From assembly GCA_964594075.1 (NCBI GenBank), contig CAZQKW010000005.1, positions 54,352 to 118,351 of the forward strand: 64,000 bases of DNA, read 5' to 3'. The stretch is from CAZQKW01 sp964594075 (GTDB lineage Bacteria > Desulfobacterota > WTBG01 > CAIYCZ01). This document shows, one piece after another, positions 7,578-17,074 of the stretch. Within the stretch, counting starts at the first letter, position 1. Each line of letters starts with the position of its first letter. The position numbers and the translations under genes were made by a program. The notes under the pieces are model-generated. The model made no database searches, was not told where the DNA came from, and worked only from the letters and a program-made list of their open reading frames with translations.

Positions 7578-9858
7578 AATTACTGTCCACAATGTTTTGT
7601 GAGAGACGCATTTCTGCCAGGGATAAAAAGAACGAAAGGGTCGATTCCGCTCCCTGGTTTTGATTTACCCGGTCTTTGTGCAAGCCGTCGCAACAGCCTT
7701 CCGTGGCGGGATCATAGAGCGGAAGCTCCAGATCATTCCGGCCGAAGAACCAGTTGAAGGCGCGGCGCGCTTCTTTCTGCCAATAGCTGTCATTGGTCAT
7801 GCGGAACGCTTCCAGGGCTGCCGCCACCATAGCATACGCTTCAATCGGCTGCTGGTCAAAATGGGCGCGGCGGCCGTTGCGCCGATAAAAACCCTCTGAG
7901 CCCACGGGAGAAAAAAACCCGCGGCGGCTGGTTTGAATGTCGGCCAGCCATTTTAAGGTCTTGAGGCCGACATCGCACATCTCCTGGCTCGGTATCCATT
8001 GCCCGCAGAGAAGCAGCGCATGCGGTATGGAGGCATTATTATACGCAACAATGTTTTCAAACCACTGCCAATCAGGGCAGCTGACATTTTTATAAAGATC
8101 CAGCAGCCGTTCGGCCAACAGTTTGCGCAAGTCGCTCACGGAGCGGTCGCCCTCAAATTTTCTGAGGTATTCATGAATGCCGATCAGCGCGAATGCCCAG
8201 GCGCGCAGGCTGGTGAAGTCTTTCACCGGGGCCAGCGCCAGCTCAAATAAACGGCCGGCAACACTGCGCAGCCCGTTGTTTTCAGACCGTCCCAGCACGC
8301 TGCCCAGCGCCCATAATGCGCGGCCATGGCTGTCTTCGGACCCGATTTCCTCAAGCCAGCGCCGTTCATAGGACAGGAAATTCCGAAATCGGTTGGTTTT
8401 GAAATTGAACGCAAACCACAGGAAGGACAGATAGCGCGACGCCAGATGGCTGACCTCTTCTGCGGCTTCATAGCCGGTTGCCTCAAGCAAAATCATCAGC
8501 AGCAGGGCGCGCGCATTGTCATCCGTGGTGTAGCCTTCGTGCAAATTGGGAATGGTATATACTGCATGCTGCAGCATGCCGGTATCGTCAGTGAGATGTT
8601 TGATGTGCTTCAGGCTGAAGGGCAGCAATTCGTCGGCCCGTTTATCCAGCATCTGAAGCTGAAATACGACTCCCGGATGCCGGATCTGTTCATCGCGGGT
8701 TGCTTCAAAAATCTGCATATACTGTTCTGCGACTTTTCCCCAGATCATGTCGCGGCCCTGCAGGTAGGCATTTTTGCGGATTGCGTGACGATCCGCCTCA
8801 TTGTCAAGAAGATTCAGCACCGAACGCGCAATGGCTTCCGGATCATTGAAGGGCACCAGAATGCCGCGATTATCGGCAAGCAGCTCCGTGGCATACCAGT
8901 ACGGTGTTGAGATAACCGCCTTGCCCATGCCGGCAGCGTAGGCCAGCGTGCCCGACACAATTTGCTCCTCATTAAGATAGGGAGTGATATACACATCTGC
9001 GGCGCCAATGAATTCAACCAGTTCCTCAAGCGGAACAAAACGGTTATGAAAGAATACGTTGCTGGCCACGCCCAGTTCTTCAGCCAGTGCCCGCAGCCGC
9101 AGCCGGTAGGTATCGCCCTCGGTTTTGAGCACGTTGGGGTGGGTTGCGCCCAGAATGATATAGACCACATTCTGGTATTTTTTTAGAATGCTTGGCAACG
9201 CTTTGATGACGTTTTCCAGGCCTTTATTGCGGGAGATAAGGCCGAAGGTGAGCAGCACGAACTTGCCCTCAACGCCGAAGCGGTCCTTATAGAAGTTCGG
9301 ATCAATAAAAGAAACATCCGGGATGCCGTGAGGTATGACGGCAATTTTTTCCGGTTTTATATTATAAATTTCCTCAAGAAACTGTTTGCCCTTGTGCGAC
9401 ATGACAACAAAACGGTTAGCCAGTTGATCAAGATCTTTAATAACCTTGAGCTGCATGGGATTGGGCTGGTGCAAAACGGTATGCAATGTGGCAACGACCG
9501 GCATGCGCAGGTCCTTGAGTAGCGCCAGGATATGGCTTCCGGCGGGGCCGCCAAAGATGCCGAACTCATGCTGCACATTGACCAAATCAACATTGTTGAT
9601 ATTTAAAAACTCCGCAACGCGACGATAGGAAGAAATGTCGTTTTCAGCTATTTCAAAGCGAACCCGCGGCGGATAGTGATAGAAGTTTCCCGGGTCGGTG
9701 ACCGGTATGGCAAAACAAATGTTTTCGCCGTAGCGCGCGGCTATGCTTTCGCACAAATCAGTAGTAAATGTCGCTATACCGCACTGCCGGGGCACGTAAT
9801 TGCCAATCACCGCAATTCGTTCAATCCTGAGACGACCTTTGTGCTGAATGCTTTCCAT
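7558..9858 (-). CDS. Two-domain glycosyltransferase (GT4 plus C-terminal helical domain)
   Basis: The protein has 766 residues. Residues 1-400 form a GT4 GT-B fold: GNYVPRQCGIATFTTDL at the N-terminus, VNVQHEFGIFGGPAGSH near residue 95, LTFGLISRNKGLENVIKA near residue 210, then ADVYITPYLNEEQIVSGTL and the nucleotide-sugar binding EX7E region. Residues 410-766 are an alpha-helical, trp-rich domain with SHGRALWALG and YTTDDNARALL, reminiscent of an (alpha/alpha) barrel. This pairing with an adjacent GH130 gene is recurrent in bacteria and suggests synthesis and phosphorolysis of the same mannose-containing glycan. A GTG one codon upstream is an equal start candidate. Substrate is unknown. Confidence 0.85.
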   Translation of the reverse strand: MESIQHKGRLRIERIAVIGNYVPRQCGIATFTTDLCESIAARYGENICFAIPVTDPGNFYHYPPRVRFEIAENDISSYRRVAEFLNINNVDLVNVQHEFGIFGGPAGSHILALLKDLRMPVVATLHTVLHQPNPMQLKVIKDLDQLANRFVVMSHKGKQFLEEIYNIKPEKIAVIPHGIPDVSFIDPNFYKDRFGVEGKFVLLTFGLISRNKGLENVIKALPSILKKYQNVVYIILGATHPNVLKTEGDTYRLRLRALAEELGVASNVFFHNRFVPLEELVEFIGAADVYITPYLNEEQIVSGTLAYAAGMGKAVISTPYWYATELLADNRGILVPFNDPEAIARSVLNLLDNEADRHAIRKNAYLQGRDMIWGKVAEQYMQIFEATRDEQIRHPGVVFQLQMLDKRADELLPFSLKHIKHLTDDTGMLQHAVYTIPNLHEGYTTDDNARALLLMILLEATGYEAAEEVSHLASRYLSFLWFAFNFKTNRFRNFLSYERRWLEEIGSEDSHGRALWALGSVLGRSENNGLRSVAGRLFELALAPVKDFTSLRAWAFALIGIHEYLRKFEGDRSVSDLRKLLAERLLDLYKNVSCPDWQWFENIVAYNNASIPHALLLCGQWIPSQEMCDVGLKTLKWLADIQTSRRGFFSPVGSEGFYRRNGRRAHFDQQPIEAYAMVAAALEAFRMTNDSYWQKEARRAFNWFFGRNDLELPLYDPATEGCCDGLHKDRVNQNQGAESTLSFFLSLAEMRLSQNIVDSNYALHRQ

Positions 9859-10026
9859 CACCCACCACCGCTACTTCTGAATATTCCATAAAAAAATATA
9901 GTAGTATCTGAAAGTTTGTGTTGTTAAACGTCCAACTGAAAAGGCTTCGCTCGGCTTAGTTCTCGCATACTCGCAAAAAAATAAAAACGAGCGATACGCG
10001 TGATTACTACGGGCAGGGATTTATGC

Positions 10027-10062
10027 GCCACACTGAGGAGTTTTTGTGCCCCTCAATGTGGC
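10027..10062. terminator. Stable hairpin downstream of the 10.1-kb hsp20 gene
   Basis: GCCACACTGAGG (10027-10038) pairs with CCTCAATGTGGC (10051-10062) with one mismatch. It lies 25 bases past the hsp20 stop codon. There is no T-run after it on the minus strand, so it is a likely 3' end or processing structure rather than a classic intrinsic terminator. The bases between it and 9861 hold no gene. Confidence 0.4.
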
Positions 10063-10086
10063 CGTAACAAACCAACGGGATATATA

Positions 10087-10566
10087 TTATTCAATCTTAA
10101 TTTTTCGGGATGCGCTTTTCGCCGGATCTTTCATGGGCAACGTTAATTCCAGAACGCCGTTTTTGTACTGGGCCTTGATTTCGTCTTCCTTGATTTCATC
10201 AGGGATTTCAACCGTTCTGGAAAAACGGCCATAGGACCGCTCAATCCGGTGAAAGTCTTTTTTCTTCTCTTCATGCTCGAATTTTTTCTCCCCCCTGATG
10301 GTGAGATACCCGTTTTGATACTCAACGTGGATATCGTCCTTATTTAAACCGGGAAGTTCGGCATGAACGAGATACTTACCGTCTTTTTCCATCACATCTA
10401 CGGCAGGGAAATTAGGCAGAAAGCGGTCCGAAAAGAAATCTTCGGCTTTTACCAGGCTTTCGCCGCGGGAAAAATAGTCGTCAAACCAGCGGTCCATTTC
10501 CCTCTTAAGATTATCCAGGAGGCTCCATGGACCACCTTGTCGGTCTCTCCATAAAGTGATCGCCAT
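10087..10566 (-). CDS. Small heat-shock protein, Hsp20 family
   Basis: The 159-residue protein has an Hsp20/alpha-crystallin domain at about residues 50-145, with PAVDVMEKDGKYLVHAELPGL and the C-terminal GVLELTLPM, where the conserved GVL motif is clear. Small heat-shock proteins bind unfolding proteins as ATP-independent oligomeric holdases in the cytoplasm. AAAGGAGGAA lies just upstream of the ATG. It begins MAITLWR, exactly as the second Hsp20 at 36629, so the two are paralogues. A TTGACT hexamer (minus strand, 10644-10639) followed by A/T-rich DNA resembles the upstream region of that paralogue. Confidence 0.95.
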   Translation of the reverse strand: MAITLWRDRQGGPWSLLDNLKREMDRWFDDYFSRGESLVKAEDFFSDRFLPNFPAVDVMEKDGKYLVHAELPGLNKDDIHVEYQNGYLTIRGEKKFEHEEKKKDFHRIERSYGRFSRTVEIPDEIKEDEIKAQYKNGVLELTLPMKDPAKSASRKIKIE

Positions 10567-10945
10567 AACTCATTCCTCCTTTCTTTTAAATGTTCGTTTT
10601 AAATTTTTCTAATAATGTAATAAAAATGCTTTTTAAAAAGTCAAGATTATGGTTCAAAATTTTAGCGTTGAACCGAACAAGCACTCCCCGCCGGTTTTTT
10701 ATTTAATTGCGCCGGGGTTGCCGCTAACCCCCTGAGCACAGCAAAAAATCTATAAACCGGAGATCCTTTATTTCATTCAGGACGACACGTACCACCCCCT
10801 CGGTCTCATTGTGCCATTCTGCGCGCAGCGAAGAATTTTGAAACATCCTGGTAAAGGTTTTTCAATCGCTGTGCCCATTCAAAATGAACGTGCGGAAATG
10901 GAATTTCACTGCATTCAGAAAAGCACTTTTTTAACCGCCTGTTCG
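10567..10945. other. Intergenic region hsp20 / rimO
   Basis: Near hsp20 this 379-base stretch carries the TTGACT candidate -35. In the middle is a small hairpin GGGGTT-gccgct-AACCCC (about 10714-10731) without a T-run. The part from about 10845 shares short strings (GGTTTTTC, CTGTGCCCAT) with the inverted-repeat family described at 19.3 and 34.9 kb and may be a worn copy. No gene is evident. Confidence 0.35.
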
Positions 10946-12301
10946 TTAGACTATCTCTCCCACCAGATCATAGATCAGCCCCCGGGTTATTTGCGCCATT
11001 ACCATTGACCCTGCAGTTGCTGAGCCCCGTTCCACATACATAACCCCGTCAACCTCGGGGGCTTGAAACGAGGTCCTGCCCTGCAGCGCAAAGTCGCGTT
11101 TCCGGGCAGGCCCTTCTACAAGGACGGATACCTTTTGACCTACCCGCCGGCGGTTCTTCTGGAGCGAAATGCTTGCCTGGAGTTTCATAAGGGTCTGATA
11201 GCGTTCATCCTTTATGCGCTCGGCAACCTTCGGCTGGAGTTTAACCGCGACAGTTCCCTCCTCGTCGCGATACCGAAAAACGCCCGCATGATCGAACTGC
11301 ACCTCTTTCATGAATGCGAGCAGTTCCGAAAAATCGCGTTCAGTCTCGCCGGGAAATCCCACCATAACGGTGGTGCGCAGCACCATGTCCGGCATGCTCT
11401 CCCGCAACTGCTGCACCAGGCGCCTGATGTGCTGGCCAGTCATTTTTCTGCCCATGCGTTTTAATACCGAATCGCTGATGTGCTGAACAGGTATATCCAG
11501 ATATCTGCAGATTTTGTACTCCCGGGCAATGAGGGAAATAAGCTCGGAGGTAATGGTCAGGGGATGACAATAGAGCACTCGAAACCATTCAATGTTCGGA
11601 ATGCGAACCAGCTCTTTTAACAGACGAACAAGGTCGGCACGGTCGCCTCGGTCAATGCCATACCGGGTTGTATCCTGGGCTATGAGGTTAATTTCCTTTA
11701 CTCCCATGGTTGCCAGATTCTTAACTTCCTGAACCACCGAACGCAGAGGACGGCTGTTATACGGCCCGCGGATGGCCGGGATAGTACAGTATGTGCAGCG
11801 ATGGGCGCAACCCTCGGCGATTTTCACATATGCCGTGTAGGACGGCGTGCCAAGAATGCGCGGCGTTTTTGCGGTCAACAGAAAGGTTGGACGATCTACA
11901 CAAATTTTTGATCGGGCAGAACCCGTCTGCAAATTTTTTAGAAGGCGGGCAATATGCTGAAATGCACCAGTGCCGATAAAGAGGTCAACTTCTGGGAGTT
12001 CTGAGGCCAGAGATTCTTTATAACGCTGCGGCAGACAGCCGCAGACAATAAGATGCCGGCATGAACCAGTGCGCTTGTGCTCTGCGAGCGTCAGAATGGC
12101 GTCAAGTGCTTCCCGAACGGCATCTTCAATAAACGCGCAGGTATTTATAATGATAATATCAGCGAGTTCGGGCAGCGGGGTGAAAGCGTATCCCGCGTGC
12201 ATAAGCGTGCCCTGGATGACCTCGCTGTCCACCAGGTTTTTTGCGCACCCGAGACTTTTCAGATACACAGACAAATTGGTGCGGGCGGGGTTTAATTCCA
12301 T
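10946..12301 (-). CDS. rimO: Ribosomal protein S12 (Asp89) methylthiotransferase RimO
   Basis: RimO is a radical SAM enzyme that methylthiolates the beta carbon of Asp in ribosomal protein S12. The N-terminal UPF0004 domain reads SLGCAKNLVDSEV near residue 16, the RimO-specific version, with further cluster cysteines in NTCAFIEDA and VCGCLPQRY. The radical SAM motif CAHRCTYC is near residue 166, with CTIPAIRGPYNSRP after it. A TRAM domain ends the protein at about residues 385-450. The length of 451 is normal. Its start overlaps the end of the radical SAM gene 12292-13266 by 10 bases, so the two form a coupled pair. Confidence 0.95.
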   Translation of the reverse strand: MELNPARTNLSVYLKSLGCAKNLVDSEVIQGTLMHAGYAFTPLPELADIIIINTCAFIEDAVREALDAILTLAEHKRTGSCRHLIVCGCLPQRYKESLASELPEVDLFIGTGAFQHIARLLKNLQTGSARSKICVDRPTFLLTAKTPRILGTPSYTAYVKIAEGCAHRCTYCTIPAIRGPYNSRPLRSVVQEVKNLATMGVKEINLIAQDTTRYGIDRGDRADLVRLLKELVRIPNIEWFRVLYCHPLTITSELISLIAREYKICRYLDIPVQHISDSVLKRMGRKMTGQHIRRLVQQLRESMPDMVLRTTVMVGFPGETERDFSELLAFMKEVQFDHAGVFRYRDEEGTVAVKLQPKVAERIKDERYQTLMKLQASISLQKNRRRVGQKVSVLVEGPARKRDFALQGRTSFQAPEVDGVMYVERGSATAGSMVMAQITRGLIYDLVGEIV

Positions 12302-13266
12302 GAATCACTTTTTTCAAAGTCAGGCAGAAACGCGGCGTCGATATTTTTCGGATCCTGCACCCAGCCGTTTTCAAAACCGAGACGGCACAATGCATAAACG
12401 GCGCGCTGGTACTCTTCTGTCGTCGGCCTGCGGTTTATTTCCGGATTACGGTGCGCGTTAAAAACCGGCTGGTACTGCCCCATGAGGCTTATGTGTATTT
12501 CCGTGCCCATGATACTGCGCAGGGATTGTAATAGCGTCTCAGTGCGCGCGAGATTGTCGGGAAGCACCAGATGCCTGATGATGAGACCTTTAACCGCTAT
12601 GCCGGCATGGTCTGTCACCAGGTAACCGACCTGGCGAAACATTTCTTTGATCGCCGCCCTATTTACAGCGGGATATCCGCATGCCCGGGAATATCTCTGC
12701 GCGCTTGCCGCTGTGCCATATTTTGCGTCGGGCAGATAAATATCTACGATGCCGTCAAGCACGCGCAGGGTTTCCACCGATTCATAGCCGTTTGAATTAT
12801 ACACCAGCGGAAGCTGCAAACCACGCGCAGCGGCACTGTGTAGCGCCTGCACAATAAGGGGGAGATAGTGGGTGGGCGACACTAGGTTAATATTATGGCA
12901 TCCCTGTTCCTGCAGGGAAAGCATTTGCTGCGCAAGCTGTTCCACAGAGATAAACGTACCGAGCCCGTCCTGGCTAATCTGGAAGTTCTGGCAAAAACAG
13001 CAGCGCAGATGGCAGTGGGAGAAAAAAATTGTTCCCGAGCCGCGGGTGCCGGACACTGGCGGTTCTTCGCCAAAATGCGGCAGCGCTTTTGCAACCTTTA
13101 AAACTGCCGTCGCGCCACATCTGCCCCGTTCCCCGCTCGGGCGATTAACCCGGCACTCCCAGGGGCACAGCCGACAGCGTGCCCAGAGGTCGCGCAGCAT
13201 TGCAGCGCGTCTGGCAAGTTCACCGCAGGCATACAGTTGTTTATACCGGGGTGTTGTGCTATACAT
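12292..13266 (-). CDS. PflX-like radical SAM protein (COG1313)
   Basis: The protein has 324 residues. A cysteine cluster near residues 32-52 (CRLCPWECRVNR ... GRCGA) precedes the radical SAM motif CHLRCCFCQNFQIS, a CxxxCxxC signature, at about residues 89-102. Downstream are VSPTHYLP, VYNSNGYES and DIYLPDAKYG, typical of the putative pyruvate-formate-lyase-activating homologues of COG1313. The true substrate of this group is not established. No glycyl radical enzyme gene is nearby. It is the first gene of the rimO pair. Divergent etfB starts 120 bases away. Confidence 0.85.
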   Translation of the reverse strand: MYSTTPRYKQLYACGELARRAAMLRDLWARCRLCPWECRVNRPSGERGRCGATAVLKVAKALPHFGEEPPVSGTRGSGTIFFSHCHLRCCFCQNFQISQDGLGTFISVEQLAQQMLSLQEQGCHNINLVSPTHYLPLIVQALHSAAARGLQLPLVYNSNGYESVETLRVLDGIVDIYLPDAKYGTAASAQRYSRACGYPAVNRAAIKEMFRQVGYLVTDHAGIAVKGLIIRHLVLPDNLARTETLLQSLRSIMGTEIHISLMGQYQPVFNAHRNPEINRRPTTEEYQRAVYALCRLGFENGWVQDPKNIDAAFLPDFEKSDSWN

Positions 13267-13388
13267 ACATTAAATTATAGAAATCCAGCAGGGAATTGTC
13301 AAACAGCAAACAGCGGCGCGGAGTACATGCCGTGGGGGTTTTCGCGGTCGGCGCAGCCGGCTTGTTGCTAAGAAGAGCAGTGTTTGCC

Positions 13389-14246
13389 ATGGGTTATGAC
13401 TGTATTGTTTTGATGAAGCAAGTTCCCGATACCGCCATGGTATCAGGCCGGACGATGAATCCGGACGGGACGCTCAATCGCAGTGCGCTTCCCGCCATTG
13501 TCAACCCCGAGGATCTGAACGCTTTAGAGATGGCGGTTCAGCTCCGGGAGAGGCATGGAGGGAGCGTGTGTGTTCTCACCATGGGACCGCCGCAGGCCGC
13601 CGCGGTGCTGCGGGAAGCATTATACCGCGGCGCTGATGCGGCAATACTTCTCACCGACAGCTGTTTTGCCGCGTCCGATACGCTGGCCACCTCCTATATT
13701 CTCAGCCAGGCAATCAAACAAATCGGGCGTTATGATCTTATTTTTTGCGGACGCCAAGCGATTGACGGCAATACCGCCCAGGTCGGCCCACAGGTGGCAG
13801 AGAAATTGGGATTGCCGCAAATAACCTACACCGAGTCAATCGCAGCTATCGGGAACGGAAAAATTTCTGCCTGGCGACAGTTTGACAACGGCCCGGAATT
13901 GCTGGAGACTCCCCTGCCCGCTGTGCTTACAGTGGTTAATACCGCAAACGAACCGCGGCCGCCTGCTGCAAAAAGAATCATGCGGTATATGAAAGCCAAA
14001 GCCCCCAGCGAAATACCCGCCGCCGAAGCCGCGGCTCTTAAAGAACGGGGACTGCTGTTAACAGAGTGGCATGCACAGGATTTTGCCGTTGATGTTAACC
14101 GGTGCGGTCTATCTGGCTCGCCGACAAAGGTGCGGAAGATTAAAAAGGTGGTTTTAAAGGCGAAAAATTACAAACAGATTGCGGCGACGGAGGAAGGGAT
14201 TGGCCAGTTGTTGCAGGAGCTGATTGAGGATCATACGTTTGATTAA
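13389..14246 (+). CDS. etfB: Electron transfer flavoprotein, beta subunit
   Basis: EtfB and EtfA form the flavoprotein that passes electrons between acyl-CoA dehydrogenases and the membrane or ferredoxin pool. The protein starts MGYDCIVLMKQVPDT, the conserved EtfB N-terminus, and contains NPEDLNALEMAVQL and the DGNTAQVGPQVAEKLG segment characteristic of the family. I chose the ATG at 13389, giving 285 residues; an in-frame upstream extension to 13296 adds a non-conserved stretch. It is the first gene of an etfB-etfA-acyl-CoA dehydrogenase operon, with 55 bases to etfA. Whether this Etf is bifurcating cannot be told by eye. Confidence 0.93.
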   Translation: MGYDCIVLMKQVPDTAMVSGRTMNPDGTLNRSALPAIVNPEDLNALEMAVQLRERHGGSVCVLTMGPPQAAAVLREALYRGADAAILLTDSCFAASDTLATSYILSQAIKQIGRYDLIFCGRQAIDGNTAQVGPQVAEKLGLPQITYTESIAAIGNGKISAWRQFDNGPELLETPLPAVLTVVNTANEPRPPAAKRIMRYMKAKAPSEIPAAEAAALKERGLLLTEWHAQDFAVDVNRCGLSGSPTKVRKIKKVVLKAKNYKQIAATEEGIGQLLQELIEDHTFD

Positions 14247-14301
14247 CTATGATTCAGCATAGCGGAGAGACGGCGTTTTATTTTAACACCCGAGAGAGGC
14301 C

Positions 14302-15321
14302 ATGACGACCGGAGAAGTCTGGGTATATATTCAACGCCAGGATCGGGAGATTATAGAGGCATCTCGAGAAATCCTGGGAAAAGGCATAGCATTGGCGCGG
14401 CAGCTTAAAGTGCCTGCGGCCGGGTTGCTGGCGGGAGAAAAGATTGACGATCTGGCAGACGTTCTTTTCTCTTACGGAACCGACAAGGTGTATGCGCTGG
14501 AAGCGCCTCAGGTTGAGCACTACAACACCCTTGTCTATGCCCGCGCTATCACCTCGCTGGCCAAAACCTATAATCCGCACATCCTGCTGCTGGCGGCAAC
14601 GCCGCAGGGACGTGATCTGGCGCCGCGCCTTGCCTCAAGCCTGGGGTGCGGGCTTACCGCTGATTGCACAGACCTGCAAATCGGCTCTTTTACCGACAGC
14701 ACAACCGGCCGGCGGCACCATAATCTTCTCTTGCAAATAAGACCTGCCTGGGGAGGCAATATCATTGCCACCATCGTTACCCCGACTACCCGCCCGCAGA
14801 TGGCAACTGTTCGGGAAGGCATGCTGCCGCTTCCTGCGCCGATATCCGCGAGGCGCGGAGAACTGATTCGTTTTGTCCCCGAACTGCACCCCGCAGAGGG
14901 CGCCATACGGATTATTGAACGGCGCCCGGCCGCGAAAAGGGTTAATCTCAAAGCTGCCAAAATTATTGTTGCGGGCGGTGCAGGAATCGGCAGCAAAGAA
15001 ACCTTTCAGCTTATTCACCGCCTCGCGCACCTGATGGGCGCCGAGGTCGGCGCGTCGCGGGCAGCGGTTGACGCAGGCTATATCGACCATGATCATCAGG
15101 TCGGACAAACCGGCACAACAGTCCGGCCAAAGCTCTATATTGCCTGCGGTATTTCCGGCTCGGTGCAGCACGTGGCGGGCATGGAGGAATCGGGTAAAAT
15201 TATTGCGATTAATAATGACCCGCACGCGCCTATTTTTAGCGTTGCTCATTACGGGATTATCGGCGATGTGCGCGAGGTACTGCCGCTTATCATTCGAACA
15301 TATCGGGGATTACGGATATAA
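14302..15321 (+). CDS. etfA: Electron transfer flavoprotein, alpha subunit
   Basis: The 339-residue protein has an N-terminal EtfAB domain (VYIQRQDREI..., with PHILLLAATPQGRDLAPRLA near residue 93) and a C-terminal FAD-binding domain. The latter shows VAGGAGIGSKE, GASRAAVDAGY, VGQTGTTVRPKLYIACGISG and IAINNDPHAPIF, all canonical for EtfA. It binds the FAD that carries electrons away from the dehydrogenase encoded next. There are only eight bases between its stop and the next start. Its ATG is preceded by GAGAGG. Confidence 0.95.
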   Translation: MTTGEVWVYIQRQDREIIEASREILGKGIALARQLKVPAAGLLAGEKIDDLADVLFSYGTDKVYALEAPQVEHYNTLVYARAITSLAKTYNPHILLLAATPQGRDLAPRLASSLGCGLTADCTDLQIGSFTDSTTGRRHHNLLLQIRPAWGGNIIATIVTPTTRPQMATVREGMLPLPAPISARRGELIRFVPELHPAEGAIRIIERRPAAKRVNLKAAKIIVAGGAGIGSKETFQLIHRLAHLMGAEVGASRAAVDAGYIDHDHQVGQTGTTVRPKLYIACGISGSVQHVAGMEESGKIIAINNDPHAPIFSVAHYGIIGDVREVLPLIIRTYRGLRI

Positions 15322-15329
15322 GAAGCGCC

Positions 15330-17057
15330 ATGAACTACTTTTTAGACAATCAGGACCTGCAATTTATTTTGGATACCAGCGAGTTGTCTGCGATTATCCA
15401 GATGCAGGAGGATGATTACCGTCAATCTGCGCTGTTTGATTATGCTCCTTCCTGCGAAGAAGAGGCGCGGATGGCTTATAAAAAAATTCTGTCAGTTGCC
15501 GGGGATATCGCGGCATCGTTTATTGCCCCGCGCAGCGAACGCATTGACCGCGAACTGCCGGTTATGAAGGACGGAAAAGTTGTGTATGCGCCGCCGTTTC
15601 AGGAATGCCTGTTAACGCTCAGGCAGGCGGAGCTGATGGGTTGTCTGATATCGCGGCAATACGGCGGGCTGAATCTTCCCCATTTTATTTTTACCATGCT
15701 CGCTGAAATTATTTCCCAGGCTGACGCGAGCCTGCACAATATTTTTGCGCTGCAGGGAATAGCGCCGATCATCGAGACCTTTGCCGAAGAAACCGTTAAA
15801 CAAACCTATCTTCCCGCGTTTGCAGCAGGCACGGTGACCGGAGCAATGGCGCTGACTGAAGCCGAAGCAGGGAGCGACCTGCAGAATGTTAAAACCAGAG
15901 CGGAACAAGACGCTGCAGGCGTCTGGAGACTCAGCGGCGTCAAACGCTTCATTACCAACGGCAATGCCGAGGTTCTGCTGGTGCTTGCTCGTTCCGAACC
16001 GGCAACCACAGACGGTCTGGGGTTGAGCCTGTTTCTCTGCGAAGGAGACGACACGGTCAGGGTGCGGCGGCTGGAGGATAAACTGGGTATTCACGGGTCG
16101 CCCACCTGTGAGCTCCAGTTCAACAACACCCGCGGGATTCTTATCGGCGAGCGGCAGCAGGGATTAGTCAAATATGTGCTGACCCTTTTAAATGGCGCGC
16201 GGCTGGCAACGGCAGCGCAGGCTATCGGCATAGCGCAGGCTGCCTGCAATGCCGCGCGCAGCTTTGCCTACACGAGAAAACAATACGGCCGCCGCATAGC
16301 ATCGCTGCCGGCTATAGCCAAAATGCTGGTCGACATGAACGTTCGCATCGAAGCTGCGCGCGCGCTGACCTACGAAGCTGCGCGGCTGTTGGATCTCATG
16401 CACGGCACCGCTAAAAAACTTGCTTCAGAAAATCTGCTACCGGAAGACAAAACCGATTTGCGCAAGGAAAACAAAAGGCTGGAACGGCTGACCATGCTGT
16501 TCGCGTCGTTAGCCAAATACTATAGTTCCGAGATGAGCGTCGACATCACGGGGGATGCGCTGCAGGTGTTAGGAGGCAGCGGTTATATGAGAGATTATCC
16601 CGTAGAACGCCATTATCGCGACGCGCGCATTACCACGATTTATGAAGGAACTTCACAATTGCAGATCATCGGCGCGGTGCGCGGTATCATGAGCGGCGCG
16701 CTGGATAAATATTATGATGTCTTAACCGTGCCCTGTTCAGGCGCAGCAGGGAGCCTTCAAAAAAAACTGCAGCGATGCAGGGACATGGTATCCCGAATGG
16801 TTTTCACCATCAACAGCAAAAAAGACAGCCAACTCGTTGAATTGTATGCCCGGCCGCTGGTTGACAGTGCTGCGGAAATTCTTATGGGATATCTGCTGTT
16901 GCGTCAGGCGCGTTTTTCTTCGCGGAAATTAAAAATTGCGCGGCTGTATATCAATGAAATTGCGCCACACATTGCCATGCGGTCGGCGCTGGTTAAGCAG
17001 GGCGACAAAACCTGTATAAAAGACTATAATCTTATTGTGGGGTCTGCCGAGGGGTAA
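15330..17057 (+). CDS. Acyl-CoA dehydrogenase family protein
   Basis: The protein has 575 residues, longer than the classic 380-residue enzymes. It belongs to the long acyl-CoA dehydrogenase class with an extra C-terminal domain. The N-terminal helical domain is followed by the FAD-binding middle domain with MALTEAEAGSDLQNV near residue 173 and the C-terminal core with RKQYGRRIASLPAI. The catalytic-base region IYEGTSQLQ is intact, with the Glu in place. It would oxidise an acyl-CoA to the enoyl-CoA and hand electrons to the EtfBA encoded directly upstream. The chain length or carboxylated nature of the substrate is unknown, since no other beta-oxidation genes adjoin. Confidence 0.93.
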   Translation: MNYFLDNQDLQFILDTSELSAIIQMQEDDYRQSALFDYAPSCEEEARMAYKKILSVAGDIAASFIAPRSERIDRELPVMKDGKVVYAPPFQECLLTLRQAELMGCLISRQYGGLNLPHFIFTMLAEIISQADASLHNIFALQGIAPIIETFAEETVKQTYLPAFAAGTVTGAMALTEAEAGSDLQNVKTRAEQDAAGVWRLSGVKRFITNGNAEVLLVLARSEPATTDGLGLSLFLCEGDDTVRVRRLEDKLGIHGSPTCELQFNNTRGILIGERQQGLVKYVLTLLNGARLATAAQAIGIAQAACNAARSFAYTRKQYGRRIASLPAIAKMLVDMNVRIEAARALTYEAARLLDLMHGTAKKLASENLLPEDKTDLRKENKRLERLTMLFASLAKYYSSEMSVDITGDALQVLGGSGYMRDYPVERHYRDARITTIYEGTSQLQIIGAVRGIMSGALDKYYDVLTVPCSGAAGSLQKKLQRCRDMVSRMVFTINSKKDSQLVELYARPLVDSAAEILMGYLLLRQARFSSRKLKIARLYINEIAPHIAMRSALVKQGDKTCIKDYNLIVGSAEG

Positions 17058-17074
17058 GTTACCAGCCGCTGCAC

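Noticed and set aside
13296..13388. 31-residue N-terminal extension of EtfB
   Set aside because: The conserved EtfB start is MGYDCIVLMKQ; the extension is unlike the family.
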